DNA of 64,000 bases. Source: Shewanella metallivivens (lineage in GTDB: Bacteria; Pseudomonadota; Gammaproteobacteria; Enterobacterales; Shewanellaceae). Where the stretch lies: NCBI RefSeq assembly GCF_028750675.1, contig NZ_JAQQPZ010000009.1, positions 1-64,000 of the forward strand, given 5' to 3'. Position numbers and translations under genes: made by a program. Shown piece by piece: positions 43,144 to 52,361 of this stretch; within the stretch, counting starts at the first letter, position 1, and each line of letters starts with the position of its first letter. The notes beneath the pieces are model-generated. The model searched no databases. It was not told where the DNA came from and saw nothing but the letters and a program-made list of their open reading frames with translations.

Positions 43144-44559
43144 ATTTTTCGCCGTATTAGCCAATTCTGTAAACAGCTATTTGAAGACAACAAAGTAGCT
43201 CCAGCACTTGAAGAACCCATTCAAGAAGATGGCTTACGTCTGGATATTATCTCCAGAGATGGTCACTCAATTTCACGTCGCCAAATTAGTGAAAACGCAC
43301 TAAAGGTGCTTTATCGTCTAAACAAATCTGGCTACAAAGCCTATTTGGTCGGTGGAGGCGTGCGCGATATCCTACTTGGTCTACAGCCAAAAGATTTTGA
43401 CGTGGTGACCAATGCCACCCCTGAAGACATTAAAAAGCTGTTCAGAAACTGCCGATTAGTTGGACGTAGATTTAGACTGGCTCACATTGTATTTGGTCGC
43501 GATGTAATCGAGGTCGCAACGTTTCGTGGCCACCATGGTGAAACGGACGATAAAATATCCAAATCAAACGCTGAAGGTCGCTTGTTGCGCGACAATGTTT
43601 ACGGCGAAATTGACGAAGATGCAGAACGTCGTGATTTTACCATCAATGCACTTTATTACGATATCAGTGACTATTCTATTCGCAGTTATGGCGGCGGTAT
43701 TAGCGATCTTCACTCTCGTACTATAAAACTCATCGGCGATCCGGAAACCCGTTATCGTGAAGACCCTGTGCGTATGCTACGTGCCGTTCGCTTTGCAACC
43801 AAACTGGATATGCAAATCGACGCAACTACTGCGGAACCAATCAATGCATTAGCGCCATTATTAAGCGACATACCTGCGGCGCGTATGTACGAAGAAGTGC
43901 TCAAACTTTTCTTTGCCGGTAAAGCACAAGCCAATTATCAAATGATGCAAGATTTTGGATTGTTTGCGCCATTGTTCCCGCAAGTGAGCGCGTTAATCAG
44001 CGAATCTCCAAAAGGCCATACAGCCAAAATGCTTGATGCTATTATGCGCAATACCGATTTACGCGTAAGCCAAGATAAACCTGTCACACCCGCTTTCTTT
44101 TATGCGGCCATTTTATGGTATCCGTTGAAGCAGCGTGCGGATGATATTGCCATTGAAAGCGGATTAACCCATTACGATGCACACGTAGCCGCTATGGGTG
44201 ATGTCATGGAGCAACAATGTCGTACCATTAGTATTCCACGCCGCTTTAGTACACCGGCCAAAGATATTTGGCAGTTACAATTACGCCTTGAGCGCAGCCA
44301 AGGCACACGTGCCTTTAAACTACTAGAAAACCCTAAGTTTAGAGCCGCGTACGACCTACTGTTATTAAGAGGCGAAGCGGAAGCAGGCAACACAGCTAAA
44401 ATTGCAGCTTGGTGGAAATCTTTTGTCGAGGCAGACGAAAATGAGCGGGGTGATATCGCCAAAAGCGTCAATAAAAGCAGTAACAGCCGCAACCGTAATG
44501 CGCCGCAGCGTAAACGTCGTCGTAAACCTGCGGCTCAACCTAAGCCAACAGCTGAGTAG
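43144..44559 (+). CDS. pcnB: Poly(A) polymerase I, AUU start codon
   Basis: The protein of about 471 residues adds poly(A) tails that speed RNA decay. The nucleotidyltransferase core has VGGGVRDILLG near residue 68, the DFDVVTNA catalytic aspartates near 85 and RRDFTINAL near 160. A basic RKRRRKP tail ends the protein. The first ATG/GTG-type codon (GTG 43306) would delete about 54 conserved residues. Reading upstream, the N-terminus MFRRISQFCK begins at ATT 43144, six bases after GAGG, and aligns with E. coli PcnB, known to start at AUU. folK follows two bases after the stop. Confidence 0.9.
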   Translation: MFRRISQFCKQLFEDNKVAPALEEPIQEDGLRLDIISRDGHSISRRQISENALKVLYRLNKSGYKAYLVGGGVRDILLGLQPKDFDVVTNATPEDIKKLFRNCRLVGRRFRLAHIVFGRDVIEVATFRGHHGETDDKISKSNAEGRLLRDNVYGEIDEDAERRDFTINALYYDISDYSIRSYGGGISDLHSRTIKLIGDPETRYREDPVRMLRAVRFATKLDMQIDATTAEPINALAPLLSDIPAARMYEEVLKLFFAGKAQANYQMMQDFGLFAPLFPQVSALISESPKGHTAKMLDAIMRNTDLRVSQDKPVTPAFFYAAILWYPLKQRADDIAIESGLTHYDAHVAAMGDVMEQQCRTISIPRRFSTPAKDIWQLQLRLERSQGTRAFKLLENPKFRAAYDLLLLRGEAEAGNTAKIAAWWKSFVEADENERGDIAKSVNKSSNSRNRNAPQRKRRRKPAAQPKPTAE

Positions 44560-44561
44560 CC

Positions 44562-45047
44562 ATGGCAGTACAAGTTTATGTGGCGTTAGGGGCAAATTTA
44601 GCCAATCCTACACAACAATTAGATGATGCCGTTAACGCGCTAACATCATTAGCAGAAAACAGCTCACTGATTGTGTCTAGTTATTATGGCTCAGCGCCGA
44701 TGGGAGATGTTGTACAACCTGACTACGTTAATGCTGTGGCAGGTTTTATGACATCATTATCTCCCATCGACTTACTCGATGCATTACAACACATAGAACA
44801 ACAACAAGGACGCGTAAGGCTTCAACATTGGGGGCCACGGACTCTCGATTTAGACTTACTCCTTTACGGGCAACAGCAAATATCATTGCCACGACTCACT
44901 GTGCCACATTACGGCATGAAACAACGCAGCTTTGTATTAATACCCTTAGCAGACATTGCGCCTACCCTCACACTACCCTGTAATACGAGCCTTGAAAGCC
45001 TGATTAGTGTGACAATGCGCGATGAATTGCAAAAGCTTATCGAGTAG
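44562..45047 (+). CDS. folK: 2-amino-4-hydroxy-6-hydroxymethyldihydropteridine pyrophosphokinase
   Basis: The 161-residue folate enzyme transfers pyrophosphate from ATP to hydroxymethyl-dihydropterin. Family segments are VALGANLANP near residue 7, GSAPMGDVVQPDYVNAV near residue 46 and the magnesium- and ATP-binding WGPRTLDLDLLLYG near residue 90. PHYGMKQRSFVL lies near residue 115. It is two bases from pcnB, so the pair is translationally coupled as in E. coli. Confidence 0.95.
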   Translation: MAVQVYVALGANLANPTQQLDDAVNALTSLAENSSLIVSSYYGSAPMGDVVQPDYVNAVAGFMTSLSPIDLLDALQHIEQQQGRVRLQHWGPRTLDLDLLLYGQQQISLPRLTVPHYGMKQRSFVLIPLADIAPTLTLPCNTSLESLISVTMRDELQKLIE

Positions 45048-45113
45048 AGTTGATCTTAACCGGCAGCAGATTAAGCTCAGCTTTTTAGTATTTCAATTTT
45101 TAAAGAGTCTACT

Positions 45114-45908
45114 ATGTCAAAAGTCACCAGTTCGACCCTAATCAAGTTCAAACAAGAAGGCAAAAAGTTCACCGCACTAACAGCCTATGACGCCAGTTTT
45201 GCCGGCGCATTTGACAGCGAAGGTGTTGATGTATTACTGGTGGGCGACTCACTGGGCATGGTACTACAAGGACATGACGATACACTTCCAGTTACGGTTG
45301 CGGATATCGCTTATCACACAGCTTGTGTTAAACGCGGTATTTCACGCTCGCTATTAATAGCCGACATGCCTTTTATGAGCTATAGCACCCCACAACAAAC
45401 CATGGAAAATGCTGCGTTGCTAATGCAAGCTGGCGCTAACATGGTGAAAGTTGAAGGCGGTCACTGGTTACTTGAAAGCGTAAAAATGCTCACAGAACGC
45501 GGTATTCCAGTATGTGCACATTTAGGATTAACACCACAATCAGTACATGTATTTGGTGGCTTTAAAGTACAAGGCCGTGATGCCGAAAATGCCCAACGTA
45601 TTCTTGATGAAGCGAAAGCACTGCAAGCCGCTGGTGCGCAATTATTAGTGGTTGAATGTATCCCACCACAATTAGCTAAAGCCATTACCGAAGCCCTTAC
45701 TATTCCTGTGATTGGCATTGGCGCAGGTGCTGATACCGACGGACAAATCCTCGTGATGCACGATGTTTTAGGTATTTCGAGCGGCTATATTCCACGTTTT
45801 TCTAAAAACTACCTCAAACAAACTGGTGAGATCCGTTCAGCCATTCGAGCCTACATCGACGAGGTTTCTGCTGGCACTTTCCCTGCTGAAGAACACACAT
45901 TTAATTAG
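45114..45908 (+). CDS. panB: 3-methyl-2-oxobutanoate hydroxymethyltransferase
   Basis: The 264-residue enzyme makes ketopantoate from alpha-ketoisovalerate in pantothenate and coenzyme A synthesis. It has [12 protein letters not shown] near residue 23, [17 protein letters not shown] near residue 41 and KVEGG near residue 114. The C-terminal [17 protein letters not shown] segment is near residue 200. These fit the family's TIM-barrel metal and substrate residues. It is 66 bp after folK and 77 bp before panC, with a hairpin between the pan genes. Confidence 0.96.
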   Translation: MSKVTSSTLIKFKQEGKKFTALTAYDASFAGAFDSEGVDVLLVGDSLGMVLQGHDDTLPVTVADIAYHTACVKRGISRSLLIADMPFMSYSTPQQTMENAALLMQAGANMVKVEGGHWLLESVKMLTERGIPVCAHLGLTPQSVHVFGGFKVQGRDAENAQRILDEAKALQAAGAQLLVVECIPPQLAKAITEALTIPVIGIGAGADTDGQILVMHDVLGISSGYIPRFSKNYLKQTGEIRSAIRAYIDEVSAGTFPAEEHTFN

Positions 45909-45921
45909 CCAAAAACTCACC

Positions 45922-45956
45922 CGCTTGCGCCGCTGAATGACAAGGCCGCGCAAGCG
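45922..45956 (+). other. GC-rich hairpin between panB and panC
   Basis: CGCTTGCGC (45922-45930) pairs with GCGCAAGCG (45948-45956), with a CGTTTATTTTA sequence after it. It may be a leaky terminator or an mRNA-stability structure within the pan operon. Confidence 0.55.
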
Positions 45957-45985
45957 CGTTTATTTTAGTAAGGTTCGACAATAAC

Positions 45986-46840
45986 ATGATTACTACCGCT
46001 GCCATTTCAACCATTCGCGAACATGTCAAAGCTTGGCACACCAAAGGCGAAACCGTTGCTTTTGTCCCCACCATGGGCAATTTACATCAAGGTCACATCA
46101 CCCTTGTTAATGAAGCTAAAACCCGTGCAGATCACGTGGTAGTGTCTATTTTTGTCAATCCAATGCAATTTGGTCCTAAAGAAGATTTAGACGGTTATCC
46201 TCGCACGCTCGAACAAGACAGCGAAAAGCTAATCGCAGCCGGTGCCGAATTATTATTTACTCCCACGCCAGAGCTTATTTACCCTAGAGGTTTAGCTCAA
46301 CAAACCTTTATCGAAGTACCAGACATTGGCGATGAATTGTGCGGTGCAAGTCGCCCAGGACATTTTCGAGGGGTGGCGACCATTGTCGCCAAACTGTTTA
46401 ATATTGTTCAGCCAGACATGGCGTTGTTTGGACGTAAAGATTTCCAGCAATTAATGATTATTAAAACCATGGTTGAAGACTTATCAATGCCAATCGAAGT
46501 CATTGGCATTGATACCATTCGCGAGGCATCTGGCCTCGCAATGAGTTCACGTAATGGCTATCTCACTGCCGATGAAAAACACCGTGCCGCAACATTGAAG
46601 CGTACTATCGATGACGTGATAAATGCCGTACAGCACGGTCAAGATCACCGCCAAGCCATCGCCCAAGCCGAGCAACAACTTAAGGCTGCCGGCTTTACCC
46701 CAGATTACTTTGAGCTCAGAAGCGCTGACACCCTCAGACAAGCCAATGAAAATGACAACCACTTAGTGGTCATTGCTGCCGCATACTTAGGTAAAGCGCG
46801 TTTGATTGATAATGTGTCATTTTCTCGCCACCCTAAATAA
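45986..46840 (+). CDS. panC: Pantoate-beta-alanine ligase
   Basis: The 284-residue ATP-dependent ligase joins pantoate and beta-alanine to pantothenate. The HIGH-like motif is [10 protein letters not shown] near residue 28, FGRKDFQQL lies near residue 149 and the KMSKS-like loop is MSSRNGYL near residue 185. The length fits the family. It is the last gene of the pcnB-folK-panB-panC run; a small palindrome, TAACAAT-c-ATTGTTA, starts in its stop codon region but lacks a T tract. Confidence 0.96.
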   Translation: MITTAAISTIREHVKAWHTKGETVAFVPTMGNLHQGHITLVNEAKTRADHVVVSIFVNPMQFGPKEDLDGYPRTLEQDSEKLIAAGAELLFTPTPELIYPRGLAQQTFIEVPDIGDELCGASRPGHFRGVATIVAKLFNIVQPDMALFGRKDFQQLMIIKTMVEDLSMPIEVIGIDTIREASGLAMSSRNGYLTADEKHRAATLKRTIDDVINAVQHGQDHRQAIAQAEQQLKAAGFTPDYFELRSADTLRQANENDNHLVVIAAAYLGKARLIDNVSFSRHPK

Positions 46841-46852
46841 CAATCATTGTTA

Positions 46853-47255
46853 AATAGACGAGCATTTTCGCTAAGTTAATAAAATAAAAAACAAAGATTA
46901 TTCGTTTATATAAAAAATCCATTGTCAAAAAACTGGTTTTATCGATAAAATTGAGCCATATTTAATCAATCCAGCGTCATGGAGAAACCATTGTCGTTGG
47001 GTGATTACGTGAATACGATTGATATGTAGTCAATATCCGGTAGCCCGAATGGCGAATGTCTTACTTTAGTAAAGTAAAACTATGTTAACCTGATCAATTG
47101 TTAAGTTGATTAACATTGCTCCGCAGACAGTTAAAATATGGAACGATACCGGCAAGAGTGAACACGGTGAAAGGGTTTGTGAGTCGACACGGTAGTCAAC
47201 GAGCTAAGTCCAGTGATGGTGGTATCAATATCGTAAGCACCAAACTCAGGTATTA
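46853..47255. other. Non-coding region after panC, mostly unexplained
   Basis: No open frame with coding character is seen. The first 150 bases are very AT-rich. A perfect 17-bp palindrome, TTACTTTAGTAAAGTAA, lies at 47061-47077. The part from about 47130 to 47255 is richer in G and looks different from its surroundings, as if it were a fragment of a longer structured or mobile element. I could not assign it. Confidence 0.4.
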
Positions 47256-47417
47256 ATACCAATCAGGATAAACAAGTGATCAGATATTACGTAGGAAAAA
47301 TCGCTTAGAACAAGGCAGAAATTGCCGCGAGGTAGTTGTTCTACCTTCAAAATTTCTAACGACGTTATAAGCGATGTTAACCAGTAAGCATGATCACATT
47401 TTTGTGCTGATTGGTAT
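47256..47417. repeat. 162-bp MITE-like repeat with ATACCAATCAG ends
   Basis: ATACCAATCAG (47256-47266) is repeated inverted as CTGATTGGTAT (47407-47417). Inside are the GAACAAGGCAGAAATT and GCCGCGAGGTAGTTGTTCT-like segments (about 47308-47342) that I know from repeated intergenic elements of Shewanella and related marine bacteria. It codes for nothing and lies just before the DUF4124 gene. Confidence 0.65.
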
Positions 47418-47452
47418 AAGTCAAAAAGTACAGCAAAAGGATGTGTGGCCGC

Positions 47453-47971
47453 ATGGCGAAAAGACTGTTATTCATTTTGTTGGCTTTGAGTGTGTTTAAC
47501 GCTCAAGCTAATACTATTTACAAATGCATGAAAGACGACAAAGTCGTGTTCAGTCAAACCGTATGTCCGCAAGAATTCCGCCAGCACAAAATTGAATACC
47601 AATTAGGTATTACTACCGAAATCGACTCTGACAAACGTGAAATTAAAGAAGATCCGCTAAAAGCTTTACTTAACAAACAAACCATTTCTAAAGAAAAACT
47701 ACTGCAACTGCTTGATGGTGAGATTTATCGCTTAAAGCAAGAAAACAGCTATTTTGAAATTTTACGCGCCAGCGAAATTCAAAAACTAGATCGTAAACGT
47801 TACTGGCAAACTAAGCCAAAAGAAGACCCAAGTTACGGTTTAGAGTTGCAAGAAATTACCGATCGCTTTAATGATTTAACCAAAAATAATCTCAATGTAA
47901 TCAGGGTATTGAATCAGCATAAATTGAAAATATCTGCTGAAACGCCCCCTGATGAATATATGAGTAATTAA
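47453..47971 (+). CDS. DUF4124-type exported protein
   Basis: The protein of about 172 residues has a signal peptide (MAKRLLFILLALSVFNAQA) and a DUF4124-like start of the mature part, IYKCMKDDKVVFSQTVCP. The two cysteines there probably form a disulfide. A charged helical region follows to the end. The start at 47453 gives a clean signal peptide; ATG 47441 directly abuts its AAGG site and is unlikely. The gene begins 36 bp after a MITE-like repeat, so its promoter may lie in or before that repeat. The function is unknown. Confidence 0.7.
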   Translation: MAKRLLFILLALSVFNAQANTIYKCMKDDKVVFSQTVCPQEFRQHKIEYQLGITTEIDSDKREIKEDPLKALLNKQTISKEKLLQLLDGEIYRLKQENSYFEILRASEIQKLDRKRYWQTKPKEDPSYGLELQEITDRFNDLTKNNLNVIRVLNQHKLKISAETPPDEYMSN

Positions 47972-47990
47972 ACTTAGCGATCAACGCCCA

Positions 47991-48188
47991 TTAATCTGGC
48001 TTAAACACCCCAATCATACTGCCGCTGGCTTTTTTCGGCACTTCAATATCGGTTTGTAAGGCGCGGTAATCACAATCTGTGCATTCTACGGTTTCAATAC
48101 CATTTTCTTTAAACAACAAAATACTGTCTTGTGCACCACATTTAGGGCATTTCGCCCCAGCAACAAAGCGCTTTTTGATTTTAGTCAT
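47991..48188 (-). CDS. yheV: YheV-family zinc-ribbon protein
   Basis: The 65-residue protein matches E. coli YheV: KKRFVAGAKCPKCGAQDS at the start and IGVFKPD at the end. Two CxxC pairs (CPKC, CTDC) can bind a metal. The function is unknown. It is divergent from the ABC-F gene yheS; the two are also near each other in E. coli. Confidence 0.88.
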   Translation of the reverse strand: MTKIKKRFVAGAKCPKCGAQDSILLFKENGIETVECTDCDYRALQTDIEVPKKASGSMIGVFKPD

Positions 48189-48336
48189 GATTTTCTCTAC
48201 GTCAATTTACCTATCAAAGTATATACGGCTATTTTGCCTTATTCACCCACATGAGTCCCGCGATTGTGGGAAATAAATTGCAGATGCGATATCATCTACG
48301 CCATTATTCTATTGTTAAATATTCAAGTTGTAATTA

Positions 48337-50253
48337 ATGATCAACATTAGCCAAGCTCAATTAGTTCGCGGCAGTAAAACCCTTCTCGATGAAACCTCAC
48401 TGACTATCTACCCTGGTCACAAAGTCGGATTGGTCGGTGCAAACGGCACCGGTAAATCATCATTGCTTGCATTAATATTGGGCCATTTACATCTTGATAA
48501 AGGCGACTTTAGCTTACCTGCTGGCTGGCAAATTGCCACTGTCGCCCAGGAAACTCCAGCACTTGATGTATCAGCTCTTGAGTATGTGCTTGATGGCGAT
48601 GTGGAGTATCGTCAACTCGAAGCTCAACTCAACCAAGCTCAGCATGACAACGACGGCAATGCCATAGCCCTTATCCACGGAAAAATTGATGCCATTGGCG
48701 GTTATGCCATTCGCGCACGAGCTGGGGCATTATTAGCCGGCTTAGGCTTTTGTGAAGCAGAACAAAGTCACCCAGTAAAAAGCTTCTCTGGTGGTTGGCG
48801 TATGCGCCTTAACTTAGCTCAAGCTCTGTTGTGTCGTTCAGATTTACTACTGCTCGATGAGCCAACCAACCACTTAGACTTAGATACCATGTACTGGCTT
48901 GAAGGTTGGATTAAATCGTATCAAGGCACGCTAATTCTTATCAGCCACGACCGGGACTTTATTGATGGCATTGTTGATGAAATTGTGCATGTTGAAAACC
49001 ATAAATTAAATTTCTACAAAGGTAATTACAGCGCTTTTGAACGTGTACGTGCTGAACGCATGGCACAACAACAAGTTGCCTTTGAACGCCAACAAAAAGA
49101 GCGTTCACACATGCAATCGTTTGTTGATCGCTTTCGTTACAAAGCCAGTAAAGCGAAACAAGCCCAAAGCCGCTTAAAAGCGCTAGAGCGTATGGCAGAG
49201 TTATTACCATCACAGGTTGATAATCCTTTTCAAATGGCGTTTAGAGAGCCTGAAGCATTGCCTAATCCATTGGTAGTCATGGATAAAGTATCGATTGGTT
49301 ATGGCGAAAAAACCATCCTAAAACAAGTACAGCTTAATCTAGTGCCTGGTGCTCGTATCGGTTTATTGGGTCGAAATGGCGCAGGTAAATCAACGCTGAT
49401 CAAATTACTTTCAGGCCAACTGCAAGCCCAAACAGGTAAGTATCAGCCCAACCCAGGGTTAAATATCGGTTATTTTGCTCAGCATCAAATTGAGTTTTTA
49501 AGCTTAGATGATTCACCCTTACAGCACTTAGTTCGCTTGGCGCCGGCCAGTACGCGCGAGCAAGAGTTACGTAACTTTTTAGGGGGATTCGGATTTAACG
49601 GTGACATGGCGTTAGCCCCAGTAAGACCGTTTTCTGGTGGCGAAAAAGCGCGTCTAGTACTGGCATTGTTAGTTTGGCAACGCCCTAACCTGCTGTTACT
49701 CGATGAGCCCACCAACCACTTAGATCTCGAGATGCGTCATGCATTAACCATGGCGTTACAAAGTTTTGAAGGTGCCATGGTGATTGTATCCCATGACCGT
49801 CACTTATTACGTCTTAGTTGCAGTGATTACTACTTAGTTGACCAAGGTGTAGTGAAGTCTTTTGAAGGCGATTTAGATGATTATCATCAATGGTTACTCG
49901 ATGCAGCCAAAGCAGCACAAGCTAACAATAAGAGCGAGGCACAAACGCCCGCAGGCGATCAAATCGATAAAAAGCAACAAAAGCGCATTGAAGCAGAGCT
50001 GAGACAAAAAACCTCACCGCTTAAAAAGCAACAAGCCAAGTTAGAAACTCAACAACAAAAGATTTCACAACGATTAGCTGAATTAGAGACAGAATTGGCC
50101 GATGGCAGCTTATACGAAGCGGCAAATAAAGCCAAAATGACTCAAGTGCTTAACGAGCGCACCAGCCTGACACAGGAAATGGACGAAAGCGAAATGAATT
50201 GGATCGAGCTGCAAGAACAAATTGAAGAGATTGAACAAGCTGTTCAACAATAA
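48337..50253 (+). CDS. yheS: ABC-F ribosome-associated ATPase YheS
   Basis: The 638-residue soluble protein has two ABC domains with Walker A GANGTGKSS (near residue 34) and GRNGAGKST (near 347). The signatures are SGGWRMRL and SGGEKARL, and both Walker B regions read LLLLDEPTNHLD. The linker between the domains (about 230-300) is the P-site tRNA interaction motif of ABC-F factors, and a C-terminal coiled coil follows (about 545-635). E. coli YheS helps ribosomes at particular stalled sequences. It is the first gene of the yhe block. Confidence 0.94.
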   Translation: MINISQAQLVRGSKTLLDETSLTIYPGHKVGLVGANGTGKSSLLALILGHLHLDKGDFSLPAGWQIATVAQETPALDVSALEYVLDGDVEYRQLEAQLNQAQHDNDGNAIALIHGKIDAIGGYAIRARAGALLAGLGFCEAEQSHPVKSFSGGWRMRLNLAQALLCRSDLLLLDEPTNHLDLDTMYWLEGWIKSYQGTLILISHDRDFIDGIVDEIVHVENHKLNFYKGNYSAFERVRAERMAQQQVAFERQQKERSHMQSFVDRFRYKASKAKQAQSRLKALERMAELLPSQVDNPFQMAFREPEALPNPLVVMDKVSIGYGEKTILKQVQLNLVPGARIGLLGRNGAGKSTLIKLLSGQLQAQTGKYQPNPGLNIGYFAQHQIEFLSLDDSPLQHLVRLAPASTREQELRNFLGGFGFNGDMALAPVRPFSGGEKARLVLALLVWQRPNLLLLDEPTNHLDLEMRHALTMALQSFEGAMVIVSHDRHLLRLSCSDYYLVDQGVVKSFEGDLDDYHQWLLDAAKAAQANNKSEAQTPAGDQIDKKQQKRIEAELRQKTSPLKKQQAKLETQQQKISQRLAELETELADGSLYEAANKAKMTQVLNERTSLTQEMDESEMNWIELQEQIEEIEQAVQQ

Positions 50254-50286
50254 CCTTGTTTTTCCTTAAACACCTTAGGAAATCTC

Positions 50287-50733
50287 ATGCAAACGACACT
50301 CAAACGCCCAATATTCACTCATGCATTATGGCATCAATGCGAACAGGTTTACAGCCAAAACCCAAGTGCCTATATCCAACTGCAAGATAGTTATCAGGTT
50401 AACGTTAACGTCTTACTCTTGGCACAATATCTTGATCAAAAAGCCTTTTTGTTGTCAGCAGAGCAATGGCAAAGCATGTTGGCTGTTATCGAAAAATGGG
50501 AAGATTCAGTATTGATGCCTTACCGTAAATTACGCCGTATTGCCAAAAGGCATTTGGCAGAAGATGAATACCAAAAAATGCTCGACGTTGAATTAATTAT
50601 GGAACGTAAATCGCAACAGCTATTATTACAAAAGCTTCACATATTAGAGGGCAAACCTTTAACGAGCCCAAGAGTGAACAATAATGTAAATGCTTACTTG
50701 GGGATTTATGGATTAGATGGCAGTTTACTCTAA
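50287..50733 (+). CDS. TIGR02444-family protein
   Basis: The 148-residue helical protein matches the conserved family I know as TIGR02444 (DUF2390). It has the segment NVNVLLLAQYLD near residue 38, VLMPYRKLRR near residue 77 and a C-terminal NVNAYLGIYG. There is no membrane helix or catalytic motif. It follows yheS by 33 bp and is probably co-transcribed. The function is unknown. Confidence 0.8.
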   Translation: MQTTLKRPIFTHALWHQCEQVYSQNPSAYIQLQDSYQVNVNVLLLAQYLDQKAFLLSAEQWQSMLAVIEKWEDSVLMPYRKLRRIAKRHLAEDEYQKMLDVELIMERKSQQLLLQKLHILEGKPLTSPRVNNNVNAYLGIYGLDGSLL

Positions 50734-50749
50734 TCCATAAATCATACGT

Positions 50750-52336
50750 TTATTTTGGGATTAACCTTTGCGCTAGCGAAGTCGCATTACGCGCAACAAT
50801 ACCATAAATAGATAACTGTGGGTTGGCCCCAAGGCTTGTCGGAAATACAGAACCATCCATCACAGACAAGTTTTCTAAATAATGTGAATGACCATAACTG
50901 TCGACCATCGCTTGGGTTTTATCTTCACCCATGGCACAGCCGCCCATCACATGCGCTGAGGCGACAATGGTTTTGATTAACCCTAAATCAAGCTGGTTAA
51001 TACCTTGTTTAGCATCATTCCAAGAGTCAAAGAAACTGAGACCATCATGCATTGGCAGGACTTTTTTGGCTCCCGCTGCAAATTGTAATTCTGCCATTGA
51101 TAAAAAGGCACGCTTTGCGCCACGCCAAAATCCTTCGGTTAACGGATAATCAACAACAAAACTGTCATCGGTTAACCGCACTTGTCCACCAGGGCTTTGT
51201 TCATTAAAGCCGTCACGGATCAGCGCTATGGTCACCTGCATTTGATTAAAGTTTGCCATTAATTGCGCATGGCTTACCCCATAACCAATCGTTTTAGAGG
51301 CTATCAATACCGGATGCACTGGCGCAACTTCTAACTTGTATCCTAATTCGCCTGCGGCACCGTCTTGCCAAACAAACTCATCAGAATAAATCGATTGTGG
51401 CGCACCACTATGGCCATTAATTTGTTCAGAAAACATCGCGCCAGATAATAAAGAGGGGTGCAAAAAGGTTTTACCGAGTTGCTTGTGAGGATCTGGGGTG
51501 TTTGAGCGCATTAAAATGGTTGGCGTGTGAATTGCGCCAGCACTCAAAATATAATGTTTGGCAGTGAAAGTTATGGTTAACGCTGTCGGTTTAAACCCTT
51601 CGGTCATTGCTTGGGCGGTGAGCCCAACAACCTTGTCCCCTTTGTGCTCAAGTTTAACAACTTTGGCCCGTGAAATTAACGTCGCACCGTTATCTAACGC
51701 ACTTGGGATTGTTGTTAACAACATAGATTGCTTAGCATTAACCGGACAGCCCATGCCACAATACCCAGTATTCCAACAACCTTTGACGTTGCGTTTAATC
51801 ACGGTATATTCCCAACCGAGCTTCTCACATCCCTGGCGAAGTGCAGCGTTATTGCGGTTTGCTTCATATTGCCATTGTTCTATATTGAGCCGCTGCTCCA
51901 TCTTTTCAAACCAAGGCTGTAATTCAGTGGCCGATAGCCCTTTAACAGATTTAGCTTGTTGCCAAAAATCTAAGGTTGGTTCAGGGGTACGAATTGACGT
52001 TGTCCAATTGATGGTTGTTGAGCCACCCACTGTGCGTCCCTGAAAAATGCCAATGCCTTTATCAGCCGTTTTTAATGCTGCAGCCTGTTGATATAAATTA
52101 GGATAAGCATGGCGCTCCTCCATATCAAAGTGCGTCGACGATTTAAGCGCGCCACCTTCAATCATAATGACCTTAAGGCCCGCTTGCGATAAAATTTCAG
52201 CCGCAGTACCGCCACCAGCCCCCGTGCCCACAATCACGACATCGGCCTCAAAATGACGGTTTTTCTCTAAAGTACTAGCATCAATATGGTGCCAACCTGA
52301 ACTTAACCCAGAGATAATAGGATCAATAATAGCCAC
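50750..52336 (-). CDS. GMC-family FAD oxidoreductase
   Basis: The 528-residue flavoprotein of the glucose-methanol-choline family has the FAD-binding VIVGTGAGGGTAAE near residue 34 and GRTVGGSTTINW near residue 98. The C-terminal HVMGGCAMG (near residue 473) carries the active-site histidine region, with NPQLSIYGIVARNA after it. Cysteine-rich CWNTGYCGMGCPVNAKQS near residue 186 is typical of the long-chain alcohol or steroid oxidase branch. The partner gene 25 bp upstream encodes a Tat-exported small protein. The electron acceptor and substrate are not evident. The pair interrupts the yheS-yheT order and reads on the other strand. Confidence 0.88.
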   Translation of the reverse strand: MAIIDPIISGLSSGWHHIDASTLEKNRHFEADVVIVGTGAGGGTAAEILSQAGLKVIMIEGGALKSSTHFDMEERHAYPNLYQQAAALKTADKGIGIFQGRTVGGSTTINWTTSIRTPEPTLDFWQQAKSVKGLSATELQPWFEKMEQRLNIEQWQYEANRNNAALRQGCEKLGWEYTVIKRNVKGCWNTGYCGMGCPVNAKQSMLLTTIPSALDNGATLISRAKVVKLEHKGDKVVGLTAQAMTEGFKPTALTITFTAKHYILSAGAIHTPTILMRSNTPDPHKQLGKTFLHPSLLSGAMFSEQINGHSGAPQSIYSDEFVWQDGAAGELGYKLEVAPVHPVLIASKTIGYGVSHAQLMANFNQMQVTIALIRDGFNEQSPGGQVRLTDDSFVVDYPLTEGFWRGAKRAFLSMAELQFAAGAKKVLPMHDGLSFFDSWNDAKQGINQLDLGLIKTIVASAHVMGGCAMGEDKTQAMVDSYGHSHYLENLSVMDGSVFPTSLGANPQLSIYGIVARNATSLAQRLIPK

Positions 52337-52361
52337 GAGAATACTCCTTTACACCGAGGGG

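Noticed and set aside
43306..43308. GTG 43306 as the start of pcnB
   Set aside because: It would remove about 54 residues that match PcnB upstream of VGGGVRD; the AUU start at 43144 restores them.
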